This document shows positions 33,587 through 42,279 of a stretch of DNA of 64,000 nucleotides, one piece after another (position 1 is the first letter of the stretch; each line of letters starts with the position of its first letter). Origin of the DNA: RGIG9379 sp031553005 (GTDB lineage: Bacteria > Bacteroidota > Bacteroidia > Bacteroidales > Paludibacteraceae); contig JAVBMA010000014.1 of assembly GCA_031553005.1 (NCBI GenBank), forward strand, positions 1 through 64,000, given 5' to 3'. The position numbers and the translations under genes are program-made. Under the pieces are notes generated by a model, which did not search any database, had not been told where the DNA came from, and was given only the letters and a program-made list of their open reading frames with translations.

Positions 33587-33610
33587 TAGAGACAGGGCAT
33601 GCCCCGTCTT
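33587..33610. repeat. GGCATGCC-centred palindrome, third copy
   Basis: TAGAGACAGGGCATGCCCCGTCTT in two halves around GGCATGCC, between the ABC-F stop and the rlmB start 52 bp later. Confidence 0.75.
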
Positions 33611-33625
33611 CAAAAAATTTAGTTT

Positions 33626-34363
33626 ATGAAAGAAAATGAAATGATATTCGGCATCCGTGCCATTATAGAAGCAATACAAGCCGACAAAGAGATTGATAAA
33701 ATCATTATCAAAAACGACATGCAAAGCGAACCAGCCAAAGAACTGTTCGCTGCATTGAAAAACAAACCGCACATTCAGGTACAGCGCGTACCGATGGAGC
33801 GAATCAACCGTTATACGCGCAAAAACCATCAGGGTGCAATCGCATTTATCAGCCAGGCAACTTACCAACGGATTGACGACATTGTGCCGTTTTTATTTGA
33901 AAACGGTAAAAATCCGTTCCTTGTCATATTGGACGGTATCACCGATGTCCGTAACTTCGGAGCTATTGCCCGCACTTGCGAATGCGCGGGTGTCGATGCA
34001 ATTATTATTCCAGTAAAAGGCGGCGCATCCGTCAATGCCGATGCAATCAAAACTTCGGCTGGAGCCCTGCACACAATCCCCGTATGCAAGGAAAACAACC
34101 TGACGGATGTAGTCAAATATTTGAAAAATTGCGGAATCCATGTAATTGCCGCCAGCGAAAAATCTTCAAGCAATTATACATACGCAAACTTTTCCGATCC
34201 GGTAGCTATTGTGATGGGAGCCGAAGATACAGGTGTTTCAGCAGATATCCTACGGCTTTGCGACGAGATGGTAAGGATTCCTATCAAGGGAAAAATTTCG
34301 TCACTCAACGTATCTGTTGCTGCCGGAGTACTTATTTATGAAACCGTAAGACAAAGAGGATAA
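33626..34363 (+). CDS. rlmB: 23S rRNA 2'-O-ribose methyltransferase RlmB-like (SpoU/TrmH family)
   Basis: 245 residues. The N-terminal substrate-binding domain (about 1-75; IFGIRAIIEAIQADKEIDKI) is followed by the SPOUT knot: motif 1 LDGITDVRNFGAIARTCECA with the catalytic Arg, motif 2 IVMGAEDTGVS, motif 3 IPIKGKISSLNVSVAAGVLI. It uses S-adenosylmethionine to methylate a ribose in 23S rRNA (G2251 in E. coli RlmB). It follows the ABC-F gene after 52 bp that contain a palindrome. A TrmH-type tRNA target is the alternative. Confidence 0.88.
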   Translation: MKENEMIFGIRAIIEAIQADKEIDKIIIKNDMQSEPAKELFAALKNKPHIQVQRVPMERINRYTRKNHQGAIAFISQATYQRIDDIVPFLFENGKNPFLVILDGITDVRNFGAIARTCECAGVDAIIIPVKGGASVNADAIKTSAGALHTIPVCKENNLTDVVKYLKNCGIHVIAASEKSSSNYTYANFSDPVAIVMGAEDTGVSADILRLCDEMVRIPIKGKISSLNVSVAAGVLIYETVRQRG

Positions 34364-34798
34364 TCATATGCGAATGGGCTTTCTCAAAAGAACGCAATTT
34401 TTCACAGATAATAGATGAATATAAGTTTTATATCAATGTCGTTTAGTTAAGCCCTGAAAGGGCGACATATACCAGCGTAGGACAACGTCCTACGATTTGA
34501 AAAATAAATCAACAACGCCCTGAAAGGGCAATATTAACAATTTGCACCTTGATGTTGCCCTTTCAGGGCGTTGTTGATACCGTTACCAATACACAGGACG
34601 TTGCCCTGTGCTGGGATATTAAAGGCTTTCAGCCTTAACTAAACGACATTGGGTTTTATATATTAAATATAAAATCTGTGTAAATCCGCGTTATCTGCGT
34701 TCAAAAGAATTTTTAGACAGCTCCATTCTTGTTTTTTATCCGAACTTATAACAATATTCTATTTTTTGATTTTCAACTCTCTTCTCAATATATGTTTT
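34364..34798. other. Gene-free spacer dominated by a composite palindromic element
   Basis: Outside the 216-bp element at 34435-34650, the flanks hold a looser inverted pair: AAAAGAACGC and TCACAGATAA (34387-34412) against CTGTGTAAATCCGCGTTATC and GCGTTCAAAAGA (34675-34706). No coding sequence is seen. Confidence 0.6.
34435..34650. repeat. 216-bp composite palindromic element with 17-bp inverted ends
   Basis: The ends are exact inverted repeats: AATGTCGTTTAGTTAAG at 34435-34451 and its complement at 34634-34650. Inside are nested palindromes: CCTGAAAGG (from 34453), CGTAGGACAACGTCCTACG (34475 area), and a 24-bp inverted pair around CGCCCTGAAAGGGC (34508 area and 34554-34578 area). An ACAGGACGTTGCCCTGTG block near 34590 mirrors the left one. 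The two halves are inverted versions of each other. No transposase is present, so it looks like a MITE or a large REP cluster. Confidence 0.85.
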
Positions 34799-35482
34799 AT
34801 GGAAGTACTTTACGAAGATAACCATCTGATCATTGTTAACAAAACAACTGCCGAAATCGTACAGGCAGACAAAACCGGAGATACTCCCCTATCCGACACT
34901 ATCAAGCAATACTTGAAAGAGAAGTATGCCAAGCCGGGAAATGTCTTTTTGGGGGTTGTCCACCGGATTGACAGGCCTGTGAGCGGAGTGGTGGTTTTTG
35001 CGAAAACATCCAAAGCATTGACCCGGATGAATGAGATGTTCCGTACACACGACCTGAAAAAGAAATATTGGGCGATTGTGAAAGAAACTCCTCCACAACC
35101 GGAAATGAGGTTGACTCATTACCTGATACGGAACGAAAAACAAAACAAATCATACGCTTACGATCAACGGACGGAAAATGCAAAAGAATCGGTTCTCTCA
35201 TTTAAACTGATTGCCCGGTCGGATAATTATAATTTGCTGGAGGTTGACCTCGAGACAGGAAGACATCACCAAATCCGTTGCCAACTTGCAAAGATAGGTT
35301 GTCCTATCAAAGGAGACATTAAATATGGCTTTGCACGTACAAACAAAGACGGCGGAATAAGCCTTCATGCCCGTAGCATCGAGTTTATCCATCCGGTTTC
35401 GATGCTTCCAATCAATATCGTCGCTCCGGTTCCGGAGGATACGCTTTGGAAAGAGTTTGAGAAGATGAAAAGTGAAAGGTAA
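34799..35482 (+). CDS. RluA-family pseudouridine synthase
   Basis: 227 residues from the ATG at 34799. VVHRIDRPVSGVVVFAKTSKA contains the catalytic Asp (HRID). LLEVDLETGRHHQIRCQLAKIG is the second RluA signature, and CPIKGDIKYG the third. There is no S4 domain, so it is of the short RluA/YqcB type. It isomerises uridine in rRNA or tRNA. Its last codons (KMKSER) run into a TGAAAAGTGAAAGG repeat that supplies the stop. Confidence 0.9.
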   Translation: MEVLYEDNHLIIVNKTTAEIVQADKTGDTPLSDTIKQYLKEKYAKPGNVFLGVVHRIDRPVSGVVVFAKTSKALTRMNEMFRTHDLKKKYWAIVKETPPQPEMRLTHYLIRNEKQNKSYAYDQRTENAKESVLSFKLIARSDNYNLLEVDLETGRHHQIRCQLAKIGCPIKGDIKYGFARTNKDGGISLHARSIEFIHPVSMLPINIVAPVPEDTLWKEFEKMKSER

Positions 35483-35705
35483 AAAATGAAAGTTTTTTCG
35501 GAGTTTCATTTTTAGTGACGCTTTGAATAGTTTTTTTATTTGATAAAACTCAATTAATCTTAGAAAATATTCTATGTTTTCAATGTTTTTTTCAATACTT
35601 TTATCCCATTAAATAATTGATAAGATTTAATGATATGCTTTTGGGTGTTTATCATCTCATTAATAGACTGGCAACTTGTAACTAATAACTTGTAACTATT
35701 TAAAT

Positions 35706-36005
35706 ATGGACTTTATAGAAACATATAATTTATCAGGTGTAATAATCGGGCTTGCAACTTTCCTTATTATCGGACTTTTTCATCCGTTGGTAATTAAAGG
35801 AGAATATTATTTCGGGGTCAAATGCTGGTGGGTATTTCTAATACTGGGGATTATCGGTGTGGTAGCCGCAATTCTCATTCACAACATAATACTATCTTCA
35901 CTTGCCGGAGTAATCGCATTCTCTTCTTTTTGGAGCATCGGCGAACTCTTCGAACAGCGCAAACGTGTAGAAAAAGGCTGGTTCCCAAAAAAAGGTGAAA
36001 AGTGA
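35706..36005 (+). CDS. DUF4491 family small membrane protein
   Basis: 99 residues with three hydrophobic segments (about 11-30, 40-60, 64-84). VIIGLATFLIIGLFHPLVIK and the CWWVFLILGIIG segment match the Bacteroidetes DUF4491 family, of unknown function. The C-terminus (KKGEK) is encoded by the start of a heptad repeat, and its TGA stop is the first base triplet of a perfect hairpin arm shared with the convergent helicase gene. Confidence 0.8.
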   Translation: MDFIETYNLSGVIIGLATFLIIGLFHPLVIKGEYYFGVKCWWVFLILGIIGVVAAILIHNIILSSLAGVIAFSSFWSIGELFEQRKRVEKGWFPKKGEK

Positions 36006-36050
36006 AAATTGAAAGGTGAAAGTTTTTTCGCTTTCACCTTTCAATTTTCA
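36003..36050. terminator. Symmetric hairpin spanning two convergent stop codons
   Basis: A 20-bp perfect stem, 36003-36022 with 36031-36050, loop TTTTTTCG. The stem begins exactly at the TGA of the DUF4491 gene and ends exactly at the TGA of the minus-strand helicase gene. The arms consist of GAAAATT/GAAAGGT heptads. Confidence 0.85.
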
Positions 36051-38048
36051 ACTCTCCAACCCTCTCGCAATATTCCAATGTACCATCGCTTTTTCAGGGT
36101 TCCCCATGCGCGAATAGACATCTCCGAGAAGTTCATGTGTCATCCGGTGCTTCTTTTTAAGGGAAGCGGCCTTGAGAAGGTCCGTAAGGGCTCCGTCCAG
36201 ATTATTTATTTCCAAGCGGTTTTTTCCACGGTTGTATACCGCTTTAAACAGGTTCGGACTCAATTCAACGGCACGTTGAAAACATTTTTCGGCTTCGTCA
36301 TAATCGGCGATATCATACAGGGTAATTCCTTTCCGGATCAACGCTTCTACATTCTTCGGATCGAGCAATAGCGCTTTTTCAAAATTGGCAAGCGCACCGC
36401 GCGTATCTTTTAATTTGGTTATGCACTCGTTTCCCATCAAATAGAACTCGTGAGAAAGTTCCCTGTACTTTTGAGATTTATCATCCAATTGCTCTTTCAA
36501 TCTTTTATTTTCTTTTTCCAAGCGTGAAATAGCTCCTAACTCACGGCGTATAAACCGTTTGACCAGTGGCTTTTCTATATCATAACGCGCATGAATGGCT
36601 TGAAAAAAAGAGTCCAGCGTCTTTTCAAAATCACGGTTACGAAATTGCCGAAGCGTCTCAGCGTATAATATATCCGCCTGAGCATGTTTCATCGCTTTCT
36701 CAATCAATATCCGGTTATTACACTGTTTTGAAAATTCAACAATTTCCTTTTTCACAAAGACATCTGACTGATTTATTGGTCTTTTCAATATCAGTCCATC
36801 AAGTGAACGGCAACGGCTCAGTGCAACGTATGTCTGCCCTCCGGCAAAAACGCCGCCGCTCAGGTCTACTACCACTTTATCAAATGTCAGCCCCTGGCTT
36901 TTGTGTATGGTGATAGCCCAAGCCAACCGGATCGGGTATTGAATAAAGGAACCTAATATCTCTTCTTCTATTTTTTTCTCCTTTTCATTATAAAAATAAC
37001 GGATATTATTCCAAACATTGCGTTCAAGCAAATGCTCCGATCCGTCTTCCAACAATACGATAATCTGGTTATCATCCGTTATCTCGGAGATAATCCCGAT
37101 TGTGCCGTTGTACCAACGTTTTTCCGGATCATTTTTCAGGAATATTACCTGGGCATTTTCTTTCAGTTCCAACTCCTTCTGGGTTGGTAGTCCCGACTCC
37201 GGAAATTCTCCCTGAATCTCTCCCCTGAACAAGCAACTCTCTCCGGGCAACTCTTTCAGGCTGCTGTCGTTGATATGATCCACAACATCCCTTTTGGTCG
37301 CTACGGTGATGATAAAATCTTTTTTATCGGGCGTATATCCGGGAATACAACGGTTGTTAAGAACGGACAAACCGGAATGTGATATCTGATTGATACGGAT
37401 ATTGTCAAGCAAGCGGATAAACGAATCGTCCGTCTGCCGGTATACCTTCTGCAACTCAATTGTTATAAGGGAAATTTGATTGAAAACATTAGCCGAAAAG
37501 AAGTAAGCATTAGGGTAAAACCGGGAGAGGATATGTTTCTGGTCGGAAGACACAACGGGTTCCAACTGGTACATATCTCCGACAAAAAGCATCTGCTTTC
37601 CTCCAAACGGAACCCGCATATTGCGCGAATAGATACGCAACACTTTATCAATAAAATCGATCATATCGGCGCGAACCATTGATATCTCGTCTATAATGAT
37701 AAGTTCTGCCTTTTGGATCAGCTTTACGCGCTCTTTTGTATATTTGAGAAATTCAAAAATCCGGTTGTTTTGAAGGCTAAGGTCGGGATCGTCCGGAGTA
37801 ATGGGACGAAAAGGCATCTTAAAAAAAGAGTGAATAGTCACTCCTCCCGCATTTATTGCGGCAATACCGGTCGGCGCCAGCACAATGTGTTTTTTCCGGG
37901 TATTCTCGCATATATATTTCAAAAATGTAGATTTACCCGTACCGGCTTTTCCGGTAAGGAAAAGGGATTGACTGGTACATTGAATCAGTTGCAAGGCTTG
38001 CTGAAACTCTGCATTATCGGTATCAATATGAGAAAGGGATGTTTTCAA
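36048..38048 (-). CDS. PIF1-like superfamily 1 helicase with C-terminal TPR repeats
   Basis: 666 residues. Helicase motifs: LTGKAGTGKSTFLKYI (I), LIIDEISMVRADMIDF (II), GDMYQLEPVV (III), and ITIHKSQGLTFDKVVVDLSG with YVALSRCRSLDGL (V/VI). A coiled coil (about 515-540) leads into three TPR-like units (about 545-660: ALANFEKALLLDPKNVEALI and repeats). It would unwind DNA 5'-3' while the TPRs bind a protein partner. The only start in reach is TTG at 38048, since a stop lies 6 codons upstream. The stop lies in a hairpin. Confidence 0.87.
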   Translation of the reverse strand: MKTSLSHIDTDNAEFQQALQLIQCTSQSLFLTGKAGTGKSTFLKYICENTRKKHIVLAPTGIAAINAGGVTIHSFFKMPFRPITPDDPDLSLQNNRIFEFLKYTKERVKLIQKAELIIIDEISMVRADMIDFIDKVLRIYSRNMRVPFGGKQMLFVGDMYQLEPVVSSDQKHILSRFYPNAYFFSANVFNQISLITIELQKVYRQTDDSFIRLLDNIRINQISHSGLSVLNNRCIPGYTPDKKDFIITVATKRDVVDHINDSSLKELPGESCLFRGEIQGEFPESGLPTQKELELKENAQVIFLKNDPEKRWYNGTIGIISEITDDNQIIVLLEDGSEHLLERNVWNNIRYFYNEKEKKIEEEILGSFIQYPIRLAWAITIHKSQGLTFDKVVVDLSGGVFAGGQTYVALSRCRSLDGLILKRPINQSDVFVKKEIVEFSKQCNNRILIEKAMKHAQADILYAETLRQFRNRDFEKTLDSFFQAIHARYDIEKPLVKRFIRRELGAISRLEKENKRLKEQLDDKSQKYRELSHEFYLMGNECITKLKDTRGALANFEKALLLDPKNVEALIRKGITLYDIADYDEAEKCFQRAVELSPNLFKAVYNRGKNRLEINNLDGALTDLLKAASLKKKHRMTHELLGDVYSRMGNPEKAMVHWNIARGLES

Positions 38049-38082
38049 TTTTCCGGATATGGTTTACTGCAAATGGAAACAA

Positions 38083-38337
38083 TTATTTCCAACGCTCCAA
38101 ACGTTTCATATTAAGAGTAAATAGCCATGAGGTAAATTTGGAATATCCGGAGTCCTGCATCTGTTTTCTGCAAAAATCCCGAAACTCTTCTACTGTTCCG
38201 TTGAATGTAAACTCTCCGTCGCAGAAGCAATAGCTGCAATATTTTTCATTTACGGAGCCATCTTTGTTCGTGCCTCCTTTTTTAGGGTCTTTATCCATCG
38301 GCATTCCGCAACTTTGGCAAAATTTATTCTTTTTCAT
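38083..38337 (-). CDS. Zinc-ribbon domain protein
   Basis: 84 residues. FCQSCGMPMDKD and YCSYCFCDGEF give two Cys pairs for one zinc ribbon, the layout of the putative zinc ribbon family PF12674, which is found alone in many anaerobes. The C-terminal half (TVEEFRDFCRKQM) is helical. Function is unknown. It lies 34 bp upstream of the helicase gene on the same strand and may be co-transcribed. Confidence 0.8.
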   Translation of the reverse strand: MKKNKFCQSCGMPMDKDPKKGGTNKDGSVNEKYCSYCFCDGEFTFNGTVEEFRDFCRKQMQDSGYSKFTSWLFTLNMKRLERWK

Positions 38338-38350
38338 TGTGTATATTTTA

Positions 38351-38430
38351 GTTACAAGTTACTTCGCTTCGCAGTTACAAGTTACAAGGAAGCAAATTTA
38401 CAAGTTACAAGGAAGCAAATTTGTAAACTT
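38351..38430 (+). repeat. Dispersed 34-bp repeat copy 3 followed by a tandem duplication
   Basis: 38351-38384 is identical to 23178-23211. It is followed by two direct copies of TTACAAGGAAGCAAATTT-type sequence. All are composed of 7-base words. Confidence 0.85.
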
Positions 38431-38517
38431 GTCAATTCTTTCTTTCGCTAAAAACATAAAGCATTAGAAATTCGCATCTATAAATTAACTTTCACCTTTC
38501 CCTTTTTACCTTTCAAC

Positions 38518-39720
38518 TTATCTGAAAATTTCCTCTCTATCAATAATACTATCTTGTAAATCAAACACTTTGAATTTCAAGGTATCCATGCCGATATCAA
38601 TGCGTTGATAATAACGGCTATCTTTTGCATATTTTTGAATCTTATCATTCAATTTATGCTTGTATATTTTGGGTGCATTATGACTGATTATGTACAACGG
38701 TGTCGGCTCATCACCATCCGTTATGCGTGCATAGCCATGCTCATGCCCCTGTAAAACCAAGTCAACTTTGTTTTTCTTAATGACCGGGTTAAAGAGCATC
38801 CTGACAAATAAATTATTGAATTTTCCGCGTATAGAATAAACAGGATGATGAAGCACAACTATTTTCCAACGTGCATCGGATTCTTCCAATTCACGGCTAA
38901 GCCATTTTCGCTGTTTATACAGATTGATTATTCCGTTGTTGGAATCCAGCAGGAAAAATTGGGCTTCTTTATAGTTAAAAGTAAAAACGTGGTTGGCTTC
39001 TCCGGCGGCTTTATCCTGAAAATACGGGAAAACAAGTTCAAAACGTTTTTCCATATAGCCCGAAATGCCTTTGATATATTCATGATTGCCGGGAACTGCA
39101 ACGATAGGCATCTGCTGCGATATGGAATCGACACTTTTGAAGAATTGATTCCAATAACGGTCGTGAGGGCGTTCTATAAGATCGCCACCGAAAAGATAAA
39201 ATTGCACATCGGGGTTTTCCCGGCGGATATGCTGCATAATTTCCGGAAATACACCATTGACCGTATCTTGTACGTCGCCGATGTATATAAATGAAAATTC
39301 CTTACGGGTGCTATCGGGCATGGAGAAGTGAAAGAATCCACTTTTTACTTCCGGATGATTAATGCGGTATTGATAATCGGTATTCCACAAAAGGTTGTTC
39401 AATTCAGCCTGATAATAAACGGATTTTCCTCCGGTCGAAATAACCTCTTTTGACGTCGCTTCGATACGGAGCGTATCATCGTTCAAAATCAGTTCTACCC
39501 ATGCGGAACAGGGAATAGAGTCGTATTGCCAGCTAAGTATACGGGATTGCTCGCCATTATTACCGAAAGTCAATAGAACACGGGAAGGCGCCGGAAGCGC
39601 TTTATAAGAGGGTTCTACCGGATTATGAAACCATGCTCCCATCCTACTTTTTACCCAGAATCCTAATGCGATAATGACAACAAGCGTGATACTTAAAATA
39701 ATAATTCGTTTTCTGTTCAT
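38518..39720 (-). CDS. Membrane-anchored metallophosphoesterase (purple acid phosphatase-like)
   Basis: 400 residues. An N-terminal membrane anchor (about 5-25) is followed by a beta-sandwich domain (about 45-135) like the N-domain of purple acid phosphatases. The calcineurin-like catalytic domain has FIYIGDVQD, FGGDLIERPHDR, VPGNHEY, HHPVYS and LQGHEHGYAR, the complete set of metal ligands. It would hydrolyse a phosphoester in the periplasm. Its start overlaps the stop of the upstream GT90-like gene (ATGA), indicating tight coupling. The substrate is unknown, perhaps an envelope phosphate. Confidence 0.85.
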   Translation of the reverse strand: MNRKRIIILSITLVVIIALGFWVKSRMGAWFHNPVEPSYKALPAPSRVLLTFGNNGEQSRILSWQYDSIPCSAWVELILNDDTLRIEATSKEVISTGGKSVYYQAELNNLLWNTDYQYRINHPEVKSGFFHFSMPDSTRKEFSFIYIGDVQDTVNGVFPEIMQHIRRENPDVQFYLFGGDLIERPHDRYWNQFFKSVDSISQQMPIVAVPGNHEYIKGISGYMEKRFELVFPYFQDKAAGEANHVFTFNYKEAQFFLLDSNNGIINLYKQRKWLSRELEESDARWKIVVLHHPVYSIRGKFNNLFVRMLFNPVIKKNKVDLVLQGHEHGYARITDGDEPTPLYIISHNAPKIYKHKLNDKIQKYAKDSRYYQRIDIGMDTLKFKVFDLQDSIIDREEIFR

Positions 39721-40691
39721 AACTGGTCTGTTTGTTTGAAATATTTTTGCAGGACTAAGAGCGATATTAATTTTTCCCGTTTTTTGTCTTTAAACTGCTC
39801 AACATAACGTTGTGCATTTTTAATAATCTTACGGGCTTCCTGCGGATGTTGGATATAATAATTCAACCGTTCTTCGAGATCCGAAAAATCGGGTTTTATT
39901 TCAATATAGTGATAACCGGGTATCAAAGTGCCTTCCATAAACCATGTTTCGTGGCAGGGCTTAGGCATGACGGCAATAGAATTAGAGGACATGATCCACT
40001 TCAGGTTACTTGCCACATCAACTCCTTCGAGCGACATAATAAATTTATATTCCAAATGTTCGCACAAGGTTTTTTTCTCTGTTTTCCACTCTTGGGGAAC
40101 GTCTCCGCTCCTACTTATATCACCCAAATCGCAAAGCGGATTGTTGAAATACATCTCCATAAATTTTATGCGGTTGGGCTTACCCTCTACTTTTCCCCTG
40201 AAGATAACAGCATCGCGTTTCTTTTCGAAAGGTATTTTATCATTCAGAAAAATAAAATGCCTTATCTTATTCAATTTGAAAAGCACACCGTTTTGATTTT
40301 TTTCCGACAGAGGCCGGCTTTTGAGTATGGATGGCACAGAGGGCAACTGCGTAATATCTCCGGGAATATAATTACATTTCAATTGCTGGGGAAAATAACG
40401 GGTAAATTCGTAAGCATCAAAGAAATAGACGCTTCCCATTTCGGGCTTTCTAACTAACAATGCAGATAAAGGTTCTGTCTCAGGAGGGATAACCGTATGT
40501 TCGGTTAATTTGTTATAATAGTCTACTCTTTGCTTTATATATTCGTAGTCTTTACGTTTTTCGGCGTCGGAGAGCAACTTTTTTAATCTTTTATTGCAAC
40601 AATGGGCAGGAACTAAAAGCCGGAGTCCGTTTACCGCATAATATTTCCATTTCGGATTTTTCCCATTATTAAATAGATAAGAAAATTTCAT
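39717..40691 (-). CDS. GT90-like glycosyltransferase (CAP10/LpsA family)
   Basis: 324 residues. AVIFRGKVEGKPNRIKFMEM, EYKFIMSLEGVDVASNLKWI and PKPCHETWFMEGTLIPGYHY follow the conserved order of the CAP10/LpsA family (GT90), whose bacterial members add xylose- or glucose-type residues to LPS core. The stop codon overlaps the start of the metallophosphoesterase by 4 bp. It is apart from the capsule cluster at the left edge, so it more likely acts on lipopolysaccharide core or an envelope glycan. Confidence 0.8.
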   Translation of the reverse strand: MKFSYLFNNGKNPKWKYYAVNGLRLLVPAHCCNKRLKKLLSDAEKRKDYEYIKQRVDYYNKLTEHTVIPPETEPLSALLVRKPEMGSVYFFDAYEFTRYFPQQLKCNYIPGDITQLPSVPSILKSRPLSEKNQNGVLFKLNKIRHFIFLNDKIPFEKKRDAVIFRGKVEGKPNRIKFMEMYFNNPLCDLGDISRSGDVPQEWKTEKKTLCEHLEYKFIMSLEGVDVASNLKWIMSSNSIAVMPKPCHETWFMEGTLIPGYHYIEIKPDFSDLEERLNYYIQHPQEARKIIKNAQRYVEQFKDKKREKLISLLVLQKYFKQTDQL

Positions 40692-40760
40692 GCTTTAATC
40701 TTGAAATTAATATTATCACAATATTAACCATTTTAAGCGATTTACACAAGAGGATAATTA

Positions 40761-40817
40761 AGATGGACAGATGGTCAGATATTTTAGTCTATTTATCTGA
40801 CCATCTGAATATCTAAA
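40761..40817. repeat. 8-bp period inverted array
   Basis: ACAGATGG and TCAGATAT octads followed by the complementary ATTTATCT, GACCATCT, GAATATCT. Together they form an imperfect hairpin between the TapB-like gene end and the GT90 start. Confidence 0.8.
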
Positions 40818-40821
40818 ATAT

Positions 40822-41547
40822 TTACTCTTTATCCCTATACTCGGTCAATAATGTATAATTCAGCAACTTACCTTTACTGTCATAAGTTTCAGAACGAATA
40901 ATACCGGCATATATTGCAACCCATTCGATCCCTCTATAAGTCCGAATCTCTCCGTTCGATATAACATTGAAATAGAATGTAATTTTTGCAGCATTGAAAG
41001 TTCCGGCAGGCGTTGTTATTTCTTCGGTTTTTTCATAATTACGACCATAAATATGAACTTTTATGTAATCATTGGTCTCTTTAGATTCAATCTCAAACCC
41101 ACTTTCACCCATCACTATATCGGAAACGTAAGGATAATCATCATTGAAAACATTCGGATAATCCAGGAAATTACCGATAAGTGCAGTGTTTGTTCCTAAT
41201 ATCTTCATAACTTCAGGCGAAAAACTCTTGTTTCTCATCTTTAGATGAAAATCGTTTAGTACTCCACATTGAGCATCAATCTCTCCCCTGTCAATCACAT
41301 TATTTTTGCTATCGGTCATTGTGAATCCAATTTCAACGCTTGTTCCCGGATCATATTGAAAAGATTGGTTCACCCTGTAAATCATTGTATTTAAGAGCTT
41401 GTTTTTAGCATTGTAACTTTTGCTTACCAAAAGAGCTCCTTCATTGGTAGGAAAAAAAGGTATACAGTGCGTATTATCCGCAGTATCCTGGGCTGTCATT
41501 AAAAATGGAATACAAGCCGAAAAGAAAAGAACCAGTACTTTTTTCAT
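40822..41547 (-). CDS. Secreted TapB/DUF3108-like protein
   Basis: 241 residues. A signal peptide (MKKVLVLFFSACIPFLMTAQ) is followed by a beta-rich domain: HCIPFFPTNEGALLVSKSYN at the N-terminus, then EEITTPAGTFNAAKITFYFN and WVAIYAGIIRSETYDSKGKL near the end. This is the pattern of TapB/DUF3108 proteins, which begin near 'fp...g..w.y...' and carry a 'v.vpaGtf.a.ki' motif. The function of the family is not established; periplasmic or surface location is expected. It stands alone between two hairpin regions. Confidence 0.65.
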   Translation of the reverse strand: MKKVLVLFFSACIPFLMTAQDTADNTHCIPFFPTNEGALLVSKSYNAKNKLLNTMIYRVNQSFQYDPGTSVEIGFTMTDSKNNVIDRGEIDAQCGVLNDFHLKMRNKSFSPEVMKILGTNTALIGNFLDYPNVFNDDYPYVSDIVMGESGFEIESKETNDYIKVHIYGRNYEKTEEITTPAGTFNAAKITFYFNVISNGEIRTYRGIEWVAIYAGIIRSETYDSKGKLLNYTLLTEYRDKE

Positions 41548-41707
41548 GATCTACAAAAAATAAAATGTTAATAAAATAAGACTCAATACAGATTTTAATC
41601 AATTATTGATTAGATTAATTAAAATCATGATGCACTTTATTAACAAACTATATTTATCAAAAGTTCAAATAAAAAATACAAAATTGAAAATAGATTTGGG
41701 CTGTATT

Positions 41708-41763
41708 AAAAAAATTTAGCCTGCAACAGAAAAAATCAAGATTAATTCTTACTTGCAGGCTAA
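41708..41763 (-). terminator. Intrinsic terminator after the HMA protein gene
   Basis: An 11-bp stem TTAGCCTGCAA (41716-41726) with TTGCAGGCTAA (41753-41763), followed on the minus strand by a run of T (A-run 41708-41714). It ends the metal-locus transcript. Confidence 0.75.
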
Positions 41764-41837
41764 TTGACGGTCCTTAAACCAGACAAATTTTTCCTTTATA
41801 ACTAACTTTCAACTTTCCCTTTTCACCTTTCAACTAA

Positions 41838-42185
41838 TCAGTGTTGATGATCGTGATGATTTTCAATACTTTTTACTTCGTTTCCGGTTACTATTGTCGC
41901 ATCGTATCCTAATTTCTTAAATGCGGCAATCAAACCTTCAACACTATTTTTATCCGTTTTAAAAGTAATGGAAACAGTTTGTGAAGAAAAATCCACTTTC
42001 ATATCGGTAACCCCTTTTTCAAATGCCATGTTTTTCTCTATCTTATTTTTACAAGACATACAATGCATTGGCACCGAAAACAGTACTGTTTGTTTTGAAT
42101 TCTTTTCCGCATCACCTTTTGAATAGGCATTTGCCGAAAACACAACGAGAAATGCCACTAAAATAAAACCAATTTTGTTTTTCAT
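41838..42185 (-). CDS. Secreted heavy-metal-associated (HMA) domain protein
   Basis: 115 residues. A signal peptide (MKNKIGFILVAFLVVFSANA) precedes a ferredoxin-like HMA fold with MHCMSCKNKIEKNM (the MxCxxC copper-type site), ending in a His-rich tail ENHHDHQH. It would bind Cu(I) or a similar soft metal in the periplasm. It is downstream of a TonB-dependent receptor on the same strand, 94 bp away, and a terminator follows. By context it takes over metal brought through the outer membrane, or protects against it. Confidence 0.85.
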   Translation of the reverse strand: MKNKIGFILVAFLVVFSANAYSKGDAEKNSKQTVLFSVPMHCMSCKNKIEKNMAFEKGVTDMKVDFSSQTVSITFKTDKNSVEGLIAAFKKLGYDATIVTGNEVKSIENHHDHQH

Positions 42186-42279
42186 ATTTATATAAATTAC
42201 AAGTTATTAATTACAAATTACAAGCCAATATCCAAAATTCTTCTCCTCCTTTTTCAACTTTCACTTTTCCCCTTTCACC

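Noticed and set aside
34435..34650. Insertion sequence
   Set aside because: It has inverted ends but no transposase gene and only 216 bp; it is kept as a non-autonomous element instead.
39810..40457. 215-codon frame opposite the GT90-like gene
   Set aside because: Antisense to a conserved gene and without family resemblance.
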